In this document: positions 43,709 to 52,918 of the stretch, one piece after another | How positions within the stretch are numbered: the stretch's first letter is position 1 | How the letters are laid out: each line of letters begins with the position of its first letter | Source: Chryseobacterium sp. T16E-39 | Lineage (GTDB): Bacteria; Bacteroidota; Bacteroidia; Flavobacteriales; Weeksellaceae | DNA length: 64,000 nt | Assembly: GCF_002216065.1 (NCBI RefSeq) | Contig: NZ_CP022282.1 | Coordinates: 868,001-932,000, forward strand | Reading direction: 5' to 3' | The notes under the pieces: model-generated | Seen by the model: only the letters and a program-made list of their open reading frames with translations | Told to the model about the DNA's origin: nothing | Database searches by the model: none | Position numbers and translations under genes: made by a program

Positions 43709-43770
43709 ATCCCAATAGGGTTTGATTCTGAATATTTTTCAAAATCAAACTCTATTGGGATTATTTTTTT
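43709..43770. terminator. Long hairpin terminator
   Basis: A 19-bp stem (43709-43727 with 43743-43761, one G-T pair) built from ATCCCAATAG and CTATTGGGAT outer parts, followed by TTATTTTTTT. It separates the MFS gene from the convergent small gene. Confidence 0.92.
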
Positions 43771-43783
43771 ATATCCGTTAAGT

Positions 43784-44050
43784 TTACTTATTTTTCTTTG
43801 GTGTAATATGAATAACGTTGGCCGCCCCAGGTTCTATTACAAATTGTACCCCTGATCCTCTTTCGTGATGTCTTCCTTCAATAGCAGATCCTGTGGATAA
43901 TGTAAGCTTTCCCTGCCAGACAGGATGTGAAGGGATAAGAGTAATTTCAATTTCTTCTTCAAGCTGTATGATAATGGATTTTGCATCGATCTTTGTCCTG
44001 GTTCCGTCTTCTGATACGGCATAGGCTGTATATTGCTTATTTTCATTCAT
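43784..44050 (-). CDS. Hypothetical 88-aa protein
   Basis: MNENKQYTAYAVSEDGTRTK, then a strand-rich body IIIQLEEEIEITLIPSHPVWQGKLTL and GSGVQFVIEPGAANVIHI, ending PKKNK. There are no Cys residues, no signal peptide and no membrane helix; the strand pattern suggests a small beta-sandwich or barrel. I do not recognise the family. Start and stop fit the gap well (17 bp after the terminator stem, 126 bp from the divergent AraC gene), and the codon usage looks like that of its neighbours. Confidence 0.65.
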   Translation of the reverse strand: MNENKQYTAYAVSEDGTRTKIDAKSIIIQLEEEIEITLIPSHPVWQGKLTLSTGSAIEGRHHERGSGVQFVIEPGAANVIHITPKKNK

Positions 44051-44176
44051 GTCTTAATAATTTTAATGGGGTTAAGTTAAAAAATCTTATTCTGTTGTGG
44101 TTGATCCTGATCATTTTATTTATAAATTAGTGTCTCTTTTATAAATAGGTTTTACTTTACAAATATCCAATCCGCT

Positions 44177-45010
44177 ATGCTGCCTCCCGAAATGTATCAC
44201 CAGGAATTTGATGTCCCTGAAGAATTACAGGATACCATAAAATGCTTTTGGTACAATAGGAGGGACTCGGAAGAGACACAATCCATCTTTGAAGTAACCC
44301 CTGACGGATATGCTGAAATCATTTTTTATTTCAGTGGTGAATGCAGTGTTATTCAAAATGGAGTTCTCCAGCCATTACCTTCTCCATTTATGATGGGATT
44401 GCTTAATCAGCCTGTTCATTTCCATATGGTCAACCGGTTGGAAATTATCGCCATAAGATGTTTTCCATGGACGGTTTTTGATTTATTGGAACTCCCATCC
44501 GGTAAAGCGGGAGTGCATACTTTTGAACACCCTATTGCACAGCTCCACTCCAAGCTGGATGCTTTGATTCAGCAAGGTCAAGTAAAGGAAGCCATAGAAC
44601 AGGTAAAACAATATTTCCTTGAAATACGGTCAAATATCTCTACCGATACAATGCTATTTAAAGCAGGAGTGGCCATGCGACAAGCTAAAGGCACTTTACC
44701 TGTCAGCCAGGTTGCTGAAGCAGCGCATGCAACGGTTCGTACCCTGGAAAGAAAATTCAAAGAATCTTCAGGTCATACTGTTAAAGATGTATCCGGCCTG
44801 ATGAGGTTTGAGCAGGCAAGAAATCATTTATGGCTTCATCCGGATGTTAATCTGGCAGGGCTGGCCATTGATCTTGGCTACACCGATCAATCCCATTTAA
44901 GTAAAGAATTTAAACGATATACTGGTATTACTCCTGCCGCATTCGCCAGGAAAGCAAAAAAAGGACGCCAGATGGTAAGCAGTGATTTTGTCGCATTTGT
45001 ACAATCCTGA
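44177..45010 (+). CDS. AraC-type regulator with DUF6597 sensor domain
   Basis: 277 residues. The N-terminal domain (PEMYHQEFDVPEELQDTIKCFWYNRR, FEVTPDGYAEIIFYFSGECSV, MGLLNQPVHFHMVNRLEIIAIRCFPWTVFDLL) is the DUF6597 type, with the P-D-G-x-x-E-I-I-F motif. The AraC DNA-binding domain is LPVSQVAEAAHATVRTLERKFKESSGHTVKDVSGLMRFEQARNHLW and NLAGLAIDLGYTDQSHLSKEFKRYTGITPAAFAR. A Tet(X)-like monooxygenase gene starts 53 bp on and is its most probable target. The same gene pairing of an AraC protein with a flavin monooxygenase is common in this group. Confidence 0.9.
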   Translation: MLPPEMYHQEFDVPEELQDTIKCFWYNRRDSEETQSIFEVTPDGYAEIIFYFSGECSVIQNGVLQPLPSPFMMGLLNQPVHFHMVNRLEIIAIRCFPWTVFDLLELPSGKAGVHTFEHPIAQLHSKLDALIQQGQVKEAIEQVKQYFLEIRSNISTDTMLFKAGVAMRQAKGTLPVSQVAEAAHATVRTLERKFKESSGHTVKDVSGLMRFEQARNHLWLHPDVNLAGLAIDLGYTDQSHLSKEFKRYTGITPAAFARKAKKGRQMVSSDFVAFVQS

Positions 45011-45045
45011 GCTAAGTGCATTTCTGAAATTTGTATTGAAATTAA

Positions 45046-46197
<1,152 letters not shown>

Positions 46198-46204
46198 AAA
46201 TATG

Positions 46205-46233
46205 CAACGAGCTTCAAAAATTGAAGCTCGTTG
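46205..46233. terminator. Perfect hairpin terminator
   Basis: CAACGAGCTTCAA (46205-46217) and TTGAAGCTCGTTG (46221-46233) form a 13-bp stem with an AAA loop, followed by ATTTTAT. It ends the Tet(X)-like gene; the convergent lipoprotein gene stops at 46283. Confidence 0.9.
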
Positions 46234-46282
46234 ATTTTATAAAGAAAATTGCAAATAAATTATACCTGCAACTAGTTCGTTA

Positions 46283-47608
46283 TTATTCTACAATTGAAAA
46301 ATCATATTTAGTCCAGTTTCCTTTGAAATCTCCACAGTTTCTTGGAGAAACATTCCATGCAAAGCTTTCATTAAAGAAGGGCTGTGCCATTCCCCAAAGA
46401 TGAGCAGGGTTAGCAGTAGAAGCAGTTATGCCGGGAATATTTAAAGCGGAAGAACTGGCACCTATTTTAGAAGCTGTAGCAAATGTAAATCCATGTGACT
46501 GTACATTAGTAAAACTATAATCTGCAAGATTCACGGATGCTCCACTTATCGTTTCTAGCAATATTCCTATTGGATAACCTGTGATTACAGTATTTTCTAA
46601 GCTCAACTTCCCATTTCTTCTTACATGGACACCATTCTCATACAATCCACTCTTCAGAGGACTTTTAGCTCCAATAATAGTAAAATTTTTAAGGATGGGT
46701 TGAGTAAAAGGAAAAGCTGAAGAGCCAGTTCCATCATTGTCCAGCTCAATACCGTTGGAATCGGGAGACGAGCCTCCCTGACTATAGCTGTGGCCGGAAT
46801 TATAATCCGCAAGTGCAAGTGCACATGAAATAGTTCCTTTGTAGCCATATTCAAAATCATAATTATCATCCTGTGCACCAAAAGAAATCAGATTGGTGGC
46901 ATTAACTGTTCCTCCAAAAAACTCAAAAGAATCATCAAGACTATAGGATACCTGAATATGATCTAAAGTGGTTCCATGACCAACTCCTCCGAGGCTAAGC
47001 CCATTAATTTCGTTCCCAGAGTTAGGTCCAAGCAGATCATACCCTGCAAATTCTATCCTTACATATTTTAATATTCCAGCATTCTGACCTGCATTAGTAC
47101 CCCCATATTGATAGTCAGCGCCGGTTAATCCTTCAATAACAGTAGTGGATGGCTTATTCGTCGGAGCATCTCCAAGCAGAATAACTCCTCCGAAATCACC
47201 AGGTCTCGCCGTTGTATCCTCATTTCCATCCAATAAGTTTGAACTGGTAAATATAATAGGCTGTGTTTCTGTTCCTGTTGCGTTGATCCTGCCTGTTTTA
47301 GTAATAACCAAAACTCCATTGGGATTATAATTAAAATTTATTTTTCCCTTAATGAAAGTACCAGGTCGGATAGTCAGAGTGGCTCCGTTTTTTACAGTAA
47401 CAACGCCATCTAATTCAATAACACCACTCCAGGTAGTATTTGTTGTAATCGAACCGCTTACTGTCGTAACAGGAAGTGATGATGCAGTAATATACTCTGC
47501 TGCTGCACTTTTCATTTCAAATGGAGTAGAAGCATCCGTTACACTGTCATTCTGGCGGCATCCAGTTAATGACATCATTGCGAATAGTATTAGACTTAAT
47601 TTTCTCAT
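46283..47608 (-). CDS. Surface lipoprotein with beta-helix-like repeats
   Basis: 441 residues. Lipobox SLTGC with Cys17. After a linker the text is that of a right-handed parallel beta-helix: VTVKNGATLTIRPGTFIKGKI, GVLVITKTGRINATGTETQPIIFTS, TTLDHIQVSYSLDDSFEFFGGTVNATNLISFGAQDDNYDFEYGY, SLENTVITGYPIGILLETI. Bacteroidota genomes often call such proteins, wrongly, multidrug transporters; there are no membrane helices. It ends PRNCGDFKGNWTKYDFSIVE. Probably a cell-surface protein binding or acting on glycans; the role is unknown. It is transcribed alone. Confidence 0.85.
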   Translation of the reverse strand: MRKLSLILFAMMSLTGCRQNDSVTDASTPFEMKSAAAEYITASSLPVTTVSGSITTNTTWSGVIELDGVVTVKNGATLTIRPGTFIKGKINFNYNPNGVLVITKTGRINATGTETQPIIFTSSNLLDGNEDTTARPGDFGGVILLGDAPTNKPSTTVIEGLTGADYQYGGTNAGQNAGILKYVRIEFAGYDLLGPNSGNEINGLSLGGVGHGTTLDHIQVSYSLDDSFEFFGGTVNATNLISFGAQDDNYDFEYGYKGTISCALALADYNSGHSYSQGGSSPDSNGIELDNDGTGSSAFPFTQPILKNFTIIGAKSPLKSGLYENGVHVRRNGKLSLENTVITGYPIGILLETISGASVNLADYSFTNVQSHGFTFATASKIGASSSALNIPGITASTANPAHLWGMAQPFFNESFAWNVSPRNCGDFKGNWTKYDFSIVE

Positions 47609-47845
47609 GGTTTTATTTTTTTAAATTGGTCACCTGATTATAAAGCTTTATTATAATACTTATCATAGAAGTAAAATTCCCGAGCCTGTCATTAACATTA
47701 TTTTAATATAAAACATGAATTATGAATATTATTAACTGATTATCAATAATTTATAAACAATTCATATGGATAACCCTTATTTACAGAATGTTGTTCATCA
47801 TTTTCTTTCCTTAAAATTCACATAAAAATAATCTTATTTAAAAAA

Positions 47846-47863
47846 TTTAATCAAATGATTAAA
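47846..47863. promoter_or_regulatory. TetR operator A (TTTAATCAAATGATTAAA)
   Basis: Two exact 8-bp arms around AA. The identical 18-mer recurs at 48564-48581. It lies just before a TTTG (47867-47870) that could serve as the -33 element. The rest of the 312-bp gap between the lipoprotein and TetR genes is A/T-rich and shows nothing else. Confidence 0.85.
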
Positions 47864-47892
47864 ATATTTGTTTAATCTAAAAAATTATTTTA

Positions 47893-47900
47893 TATCTTTG
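47893..47900 (+). promoter_or_regulatory. -7 box of the TetR gene (TATCTTTG)
   Basis: Exact TAnnTTTG match 22 bp after the TTTG at 47867 and 20 nt before the ATG at 47921. Confidence 0.65.
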
Positions 47901-47920
47901 CTGCAGAAGAATGAATTCCT

Positions 47921-48547
47921 ATGAAAGAAGAATCTAAAAAAAAGGATACTACCACAGAAGACAAAATAAAAGAAGCAGCAAGAATCGTATTTTATAAAAA
48001 GGGATTTGCCGCGACCAGAACCAGGGATATTGCAGAAGAAGCAGATATCAATCTGGCTTTGCTTAATTATTATTTCCGGAGTAAGGCCAAATTATTTGAG
48101 ATCATCATGCTGGAAACGATGTCAGGTTTTTTCCAAAGCTTGCTGGTCGCATTAAATACTGAACAAACTACACTTGAAGAAAAAGTAGAGCATGTGGTCG
48201 GAAGGTATATTGATCTGATTATTATAGAGCCGGAAATCCCCACTTTTATCATCAGTGAGCTTCGGAACAATCCAAATTTGTTGCTGCAAAAAATTCCCTT
48301 AAAAGAAGTTGTACAGTCTTCTGTCTTTTTAAAACAACATCAGGAAGCCGTAAAAAAAGGCGAAATTATTGAACCTAACCCTTTGCACTTTCTAATCAAT
48401 CTGCTGGGATTAACTGTATTTCCTTTCATAGCAAAACCTATGTTGATGGGAAGTAGCGAACTTAATAATAAAGAGTTTAACACTTTAATGTTGCAGCGTA
48501 AAAAGCTTATTCCTATGTGGATAAAAGCGATGATGGCTGCAGGCTAA
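47921..48547 (+). CDS. TetR/AcrR-family repressor of the ABC exporter operon
   Basis: 208 residues from ATG 47921; the ATG ten bases upstream is out of frame and soon stops. After a Lys-rich start, the helix-turn-helix is KEAARIVFYKKGFAATRTRDIAEEADINLALLNYYFRSKAKLFEIIM. The C-terminal ligand domain has no recognisable ligand signature. The same 18-bp palindrome lies in its own promoter and between it and the exporter genes, so it represses both. Members of this family in front of TolC-HlyD-ABC genes respond to toxic small molecules. Confidence 0.93.
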   Translation: MKEESKKKDTTTEDKIKEAARIVFYKKGFAATRTRDIAEEADINLALLNYYFRSKAKLFEIIMLETMSGFFQSLLVALNTEQTTLEEKVEHVVGRYIDLIIIEPEIPTFIISELRNNPNLLLQKIPLKEVVQSSVFLKQHQEAVKKGEIIEPNPLHFLINLLGLTVFPFIAKPMLMGSSELNNKEFNTLMLQRKKLIPMWIKAMMAAG

Positions 48548-48563
48548 TTTTTTTTGCCCCTAA

Positions 48564-48581
48564 TTTAATCAAATGATTAAA
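48564..48581. promoter_or_regulatory. TetR operator B, before the exporter operon
   Basis: Identical copy of TTTAATCAAATGATTAAA, 16 bp after the TetR stop codon and 68 bp before the TolC-like gene, consistent with a separate repressed promoter for the exporter. Confidence 0.85.
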
Positions 48582-48649
48582 TCGAAATTTTAAACAGAAA
48601 TTAAGAAAACGAAAAATGATTTTTTTTAACCTATAAACGATGAGTTGTT

Positions 48650-49936
48650 ATGTATAAAAATGCTCAAAAACTCCTGCTGATTCTTTTACTGAGTTGTACT
48701 TCTGCAACAACCCTGAAGGCACAGCTTGAAAACATCAGCCTGGAAGACTGTTACCAGTTGGCAAAGGAAAATTATCCAATGATCAGGAAAAAAGGAATGA
48801 TTGCAAAAACAGCTGACTACAATATAGAAAATGCCAATAAAAAGTACCTTCCGCAGGTTTCTTTTTCCGGTCAGGCCACTTATCAGTCTCAGACTATTAA
48901 TTTTTCTGATGCTTTGGGAGCACTTCCGATCAATGCTGCACTTCCTTCACTGAGCAAGGATCAGTATAAAATTCAGGGAGAAATCGATCAGGTATTATAT
49001 GATGGAGGCATCACCCACAACCAAAAGGACCTGATAAAGGCCAATACAGAATTACAGCAACAAAATATTGAAGCCAGTCTGTATGCATTGAAACAGAGAA
49101 TTAATAATCTTTTTTTCTCGATCCTCCTCATGGATGCTCAACTGAAACAAAATGATATCAACAAATCCAATCTGCAGACGCAGATCCAGAAAACAGAGGC
49201 GGCATTAAGATATGGTGTTGCTTACCGCAGTAATGTAGACGAACTAAAGGCTGAGGTCATCAATATTGATATGATGGCTACAGAATATACAGCCAACAGG
49301 AATGCCTATCTTAAAATGCTTTCAATCTTCATTAGTAAAGAGCTTTCTGATTCTACAAAACTTGAAGTCCCCGAAACTGAAAACTTTCAAACTGAAATCG
49401 TAAGGCCCGAACTTAAAGCCTTTGATCTTCAAAAGTCTGTGTATGAGCTCCAGAAAAAACAACTGAAATCTGATTTTTTACCAAAAGTGAGCGCATTTTT
49501 CCAGGGAGCATATGGCAGGCCGACCCTTAATATTATTGAAAATAAATTCGGCCCCTGGTTTATTACAGGTGTAAGGTTTAACTGGTCTTTAGACAGCTTA
49601 TACACTTCTTCCAATAAAAAGGAAATTTTAGAACTGAACCGAAAGACAGCAGACGTAGACAAAGAAACATTCCTTTTCAACACAAAACTTGATCTGACAC
49701 AGCAGGACGAACAGGTAAAAAAATACACCCAGCTTATTGTACAGGATGAAAACATTATCAGCCTTAGACAATCTGTAAAGCAGTCTGCCGATGCTCAGCT
49801 CGACAATGGTGTGATTACCATTCATGAATATATTCAAAAACTCAATGCCGAACATCTTGCCAGGCAAACCCTGGTTCTTCATCAGGTCCAATTATTACAG
49901 GCTAAATACAATCAGAAATTTATAACCGGAAATTAA
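48650..49936 (+). CDS. TolC-family outer-membrane channel of ABC exporter
   Basis: 428 residues. Signal segment LLLILLLSCTSATTLKAQ; cleavage after KA-Q is likely, although the Cys could also be a lipobox. Two OEP repeats start at ISLEDCYQLAKENYPMIRKK and TAEVIN-like LKAEVINIDMMATEYTANRNAYLKML, with long heptad helices and RPELKAFDLQKSVYELQKK marking repeat two. It is the outer-membrane exit duct for the HlyD/ABC complex encoded immediately downstream. Confidence 0.92.
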   Translation: MYKNAQKLLLILLLSCTSATTLKAQLENISLEDCYQLAKENYPMIRKKGMIAKTADYNIENANKKYLPQVSFSGQATYQSQTINFSDALGALPINAALPSLSKDQYKIQGEIDQVLYDGGITHNQKDLIKANTELQQQNIEASLYALKQRINNLFFSILLMDAQLKQNDINKSNLQTQIQKTEAALRYGVAYRSNVDELKAEVINIDMMATEYTANRNAYLKMLSIFISKELSDSTKLEVPETENFQTEIVRPELKAFDLQKSVYELQKKQLKSDFLPKVSAFFQGAYGRPTLNIIENKFGPWFITGVRFNWSLDSLYTSSNKKEILELNRKTADVDKETFLFNTKLDLTQQDEQVKKYTQLIVQDENIISLRQSVKQSADAQLDNGVITIHEYIQKLNAEHLARQTLVLHQVQLLQAKYNQKFITGN

Positions 49937-49950
49937 TAATCCATTGTCAA

Positions 49951-50880
49951 ATGAAAAAAATAATCATATCCTCAGTCTTTGCTTTACTCACGAGTGCATG
50001 CCAGCAAAAAGACAATTTTGATGCTTCTGGAAATTTTGAAGCCGATGAAGTTATTGTTTCTGCCCAACAAAATGGTGAATTGATCACCTATTCTGTTCAG
50101 GAAGGATCACAACTTCAGGCGGGAAGCAAAGTAGGCCAGATAGATGTAAAAATAGCTGCTCTCCAGAAAGAACAGGCCGAAGCAAGCATCGGTGCTTTAA
50201 GCCAGAAAACAAATAATGTAGATGAACAGAATCTCTTGATCAAAAAGCAACTGGCTGTGCAGGAAGCTCAGCTCGCTCAACAACTCCGGGAACGGACACG
50301 CACAGCTAACCTTTTGAAAGCAGATGCGGCTACCCGCAAACAGCTAGATGATATTGATGCAACTATTGACCAACTGAAAAAACAGATTGAAGCAACCCGT
50401 CAGCAGCTTTCAGTGAATAACTCAAATGTCAACACCCAAAACAGAAGTATCCTAAGTGAAAAGGCACCTCTCGAAAAGACAGCGGCGCAGTTTCAGGAAC
50501 AAATCAATAAAGGGCAGATCATTAATCCTATTGATGGAGTTGTACTTGTTAATTATGCTCTTCAGGGAGAAATGCAGACAATTGGTAAGCCATTATACAA
50601 AATTGCCAACACCAATACGCTCGATTTACGTGCTTATATTACGGGAACACAACTTCCACAGATCAAAATAGGTCAGATCGTGAAAGTAAGAATTGATCAG
50701 GGCAAAAAAGGATTTAAAGAATATCAGGGAACCATCCGATGGATTTCAGACAAATCTGAATTTTCTCCCAAAAGCATTCAAACCAAAGATGAAAGAGCCA
50801 ATCTCGTTTATGCCATAAAAGTGCGCGTAAAAAACGATGGATATTTGAAAATTGGAATGTATGGGGAAGTAGTTTTTTGA
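49951..50880 (+). CDS. HlyD-family periplasmic adaptor (YbhG-like), lipoprotein
   Basis: 309 residues. Lipobox LLTSAC with Cys17 anchors it in the inner membrane. The biotinyl-lipoyl-like halves are SGNFEADEVIVSAQQNGELITYSVQEGSQLQAGSKVGQID and INPIDGVVLVNYALQGEMQTIGKPLYKIANTNTLDLRAYI, separated by a long coiled-coil hairpin (about residues 70-185). The C-terminal strand domain has QIVKVRIDQGKKGFKEYQGTIRWISDKSEFSPKSIQTKDERANLVYAIKVRV, a phrase typical of YbhG/EmrA-like adaptors. It links the TolC channel to the ABC permeases. Fourteen base pairs after the TolC gene. Confidence 0.93.
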   Translation: MKKIIISSVFALLTSACQQKDNFDASGNFEADEVIVSAQQNGELITYSVQEGSQLQAGSKVGQIDVKIAALQKEQAEASIGALSQKTNNVDEQNLLIKKQLAVQEAQLAQQLRERTRTANLLKADAATRKQLDDIDATIDQLKKQIEATRQQLSVNNSNVNTQNRSILSEKAPLEKTAAQFQEQINKGQIINPIDGVVLVNYALQGEMQTIGKPLYKIANTNTLDLRAYITGTQLPQIKIGQIVKVRIDQGKKGFKEYQGTIRWISDKSEFSPKSIQTKDERANLVYAIKVRVKNDGYLKIGMYGEVVF

Positions 50881-51118
50881 GTGGAAAATTGAAAGTTGAA
50901 AATTATGAATTATAGATTTTAGATTTTAGATTATAGATTTTAAATGATCAGATATTTCCTGCCAACTCAAAAAAAGACCAAAATAAAAATTGAAAACCTC
51001 CATTAATTTCCACTTTCCACTTTCCATTTTCAACCCGAAACCCGAAACCCGCACCCGCAACTCATAACTCATAACTCATAACTCATAACTCATAACTCAT
51101 AACTCATAACTCCCAACC
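50881..51118 (+). repeat. Heptamer-phased intergenic element ending in (CTCATAA)x7
   Basis: After the HlyD stop codon come purine heptamers (GAAAATT GAAAGTT GAAAATT), then ATAGATTTTAGATTTTAGAT, later their inverted counterpart (CCACTTTCCACTTTCC near 51010-51027). These are followed by ACCCGAA ACCCGAA ACCCGCA and seven exact copies of CTCATAA (51061-51109) plus one degenerate copy CTCCCAA. The last unit ends two bases before the ATG at 51119. No gene is present. Confidence 0.9.
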
Positions 51119-52060
51119 ATGCATTCAATTATCGTAAAAAACCTAACCAAATCCTACGGAAACATAAAAGCTGTTGACGATGTGTCATTTGAAGTAAAAA
51201 AAGGCGAACTCTTTGGATTAATAGGACCCGATGGCGCCGGAAAAACTTCAATCTTCAGGATTCTTACCACGCTTTTACTTGCCGACAGCGGAACCGCAAT
51301 TGTGGAAGGTCATGATGTGGTCAACGAGTATCAGACCATTCGTAATAAAGTGGGTTATATGCCTGGAAAGTTTTCCCTTTACCAGGATCTGACTGTAGCA
51401 GAAAATCTGGATTTCTTTGCCACATTATTTGGAACAACCATTGAAGAAAATTATAGCCTTATCAAAGATATTTATGAACAGATCAAACCCTTCAATGATC
51501 GCAGGGCAGGGAAACTTTCCGGCGGGATGAAGCAGAAGCTTGCTTTATGTTGTGCCTTGATCCATAAACCCGAAGTGCTGTTTCTGGATGAACCTACTAC
51601 AGGTGTGGATGTCGTTTCCCGGAAAGAGTTCTGGGACATGCTTGGGAAATTAAAAGAACAGAATATCAGTATTATAGTTTCCACTCCTTATATGGACGAA
51701 GCCAGGCTTTGTGATCGGATTGCATTAATTCAGGGTGGAAAAATCATGTCCGTGGACCAACCGGAAATAATTGTAAAGAACTTTCCCAAACCGCTTTTTG
51801 CAGTAAAAGCTAAAAATATCTATCAGTTACTGGAAAATTTAAGGTCAGATCAAGCTATTGAAAGTTGCTATGCATTTGGAGAATACCTTCACCTCACTTT
51901 AGTATCTGAAACAGGCTCTGAGGAGGATATCATAGAATTAGCCAAGGGATATCATCCTGAAGATTTTGAAGTCATAAAAATTACCCCCACCATAGAAGAC
52001 AGTTTTATCCGACTGATGCGTGAACAAAAGAATATAAAAGAAACAGCTGATGGAAAATAA
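51119..52060 (+). CDS. ABC transporter ATP-binding protein (first ATPase)
   Basis: 313 residues. Walker A is GPDGAGKTS, the signature LSGGMKQKLAL, Walker B VLFLDEPTTGVD, and the switch His is replaced within STPYMDEA (usual TTHYMDEA). It matches the N-terminal half of YbhF, whose two ATPase domains are fused in E. coli but separate here. The C-terminal extension (KPLFAVKAKNIYQLLENL...KITPTIEDSFIRLM) is the DUF4162-like tail. The ATG follows a heptamer repeat by two bases, and the 3' end overlaps the second ATPase gene by 11 bp. Confidence 0.95.
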   Translation: MHSIIVKNLTKSYGNIKAVDDVSFEVKKGELFGLIGPDGAGKTSIFRILTTLLLADSGTAIVEGHDVVNEYQTIRNKVGYMPGKFSLYQDLTVAENLDFFATLFGTTIEENYSLIKDIYEQIKPFNDRRAGKLSGGMKQKLALCCALIHKPEVLFLDEPTTGVDVVSRKEFWDMLGKLKEQNISIIVSTPYMDEARLCDRIALIQGGKIMSVDQPEIIVKNFPKPLFAVKAKNIYQLLENLRSDQAIESCYAFGEYLHLTLVSETGSEEDIIELAKGYHPEDFEVIKITPTIEDSFIRLMREQKNIKETADGK

Positions 52061-52793
52061 GGCAATAATCTGTAAAGACCTGACTAAACAGTTTGGTGAT
52101 TTTAAAGCAGTGGATGGTATTTCCTTCGATGTGAATCAGGGGGAGATCTTTGGTTTTTTAGGAGCCAATGGAGCCGGAAAAACTACCGCAATGCGCATCT
52201 TGTGCGGACTGTCTTTTCCAACTTCCGGAACAGTAATCGTGGCCGGGTATAATGTGTATAAGCAACAGGAACTGATCAAGAAAAACATTGGGTATATGAG
52301 CCAAAAATTTTCTCTCTATGACAACCTTACCATATTGGAGAATATTGAATTTTATGGTGGAGTATATGGGGTTTCCCGAGCCGATATAAAAACACGGAGT
52401 AATGAGCTGATTTCTACTCTAGGGTTAGAAAATGAAGCAAAAAAGCTCGTGGGCTCTTTGCCTCTAGGCTGGAAACAAAAACTTGCCTTTTCAGTAGCAG
52501 TTTTCCATAAACCTAAAATTGTATTTCTGGACGAACCGACAGGAGGAGTAGATCCTATTACAAGAAGACAGTTTTGGGATATGATCTACCAGGCAGCTGC
52601 AGACGGAATCACTGTATTTGTCACCACCCATTATATGGATGAAGCAGAATACTGTAACCGGATTACCGTCATGGTAGATGGAAGAGTAGAAGCAATGGAT
52701 TCCCCGGCCAATTTGAAAAAACAGTTTGGAACCCACTCGATGGATGAGGTCTTTTATCAACTTGCGAGGGGGGCAAAAAGAAGCGACGGGTAG
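52050..52793 (+). CDS. ABC transporter ATP-binding protein (second ATPase)
   Basis: 247 residues. Walker A GANGAGKTT, Walker B IVFLDEPTGGVDP, D-loop and switch His in TTHYMDEAEY. The signature is SLPLGWKQKLA instead of LSGGQ, as in the C-terminal half of YbhF, so one of the two composite ATP sites of the heterodimer may be weakly active. It pairs with the preceding ATPase, whose gene it overlaps. QFGTHSMDEVFYQLARG is the usual end of this subfamily. Confidence 0.94.
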   Translation: MENKAIICKDLTKQFGDFKAVDGISFDVNQGEIFGFLGANGAGKTTAMRILCGLSFPTSGTVIVAGYNVYKQQELIKKNIGYMSQKFSLYDNLTILENIEFYGGVYGVSRADIKTRSNELISTLGLENEAKKLVGSLPLGWKQKLAFSVAVFHKPKIVFLDEPTGGVDPITRRQFWDMIYQAAADGITVFVTTHYMDEAEYCNRITVMVDGRVEAMDSPANLKKQFGTHSMDEVFYQLARGAKRSDG

Positions 52794-52850
52794 TTGAAAA
52801 TTGAAAATGGAAAATTGAGAGTTGAAAAATTTTGAATTTTGAATTAGAGA
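52794..52850 (+). repeat. Heptamer-rich purine stretch between ATPase and permease genes
   Basis: TGAAAAT TGAAAAT GGAAAAT TGAGAGT TGAAAAA then TTTTGAA TTTTGAA: the same 7-base units as at 9742 and 50881, here as a single arm without its pyrimidine partner. Confidence 0.75.
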
Positions 52851-52918
52851 TAAACAATACTATTAAGGCAAAGAATGATGAACTAAAAGCTATAACCATC
52901 AGCCAACAGCTAAAAACA

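Noticed and set aside
46221..46403. A 60-codon frame after the Tet(X)-like gene
   Set aside because: It spans a terminator hairpin and runs antisense into the lipoprotein gene.
51061..51109. CRISPR-like short repeats
   Set aside because: They are perfect 7-mers in direct tandem, i.e. a microsatellite.
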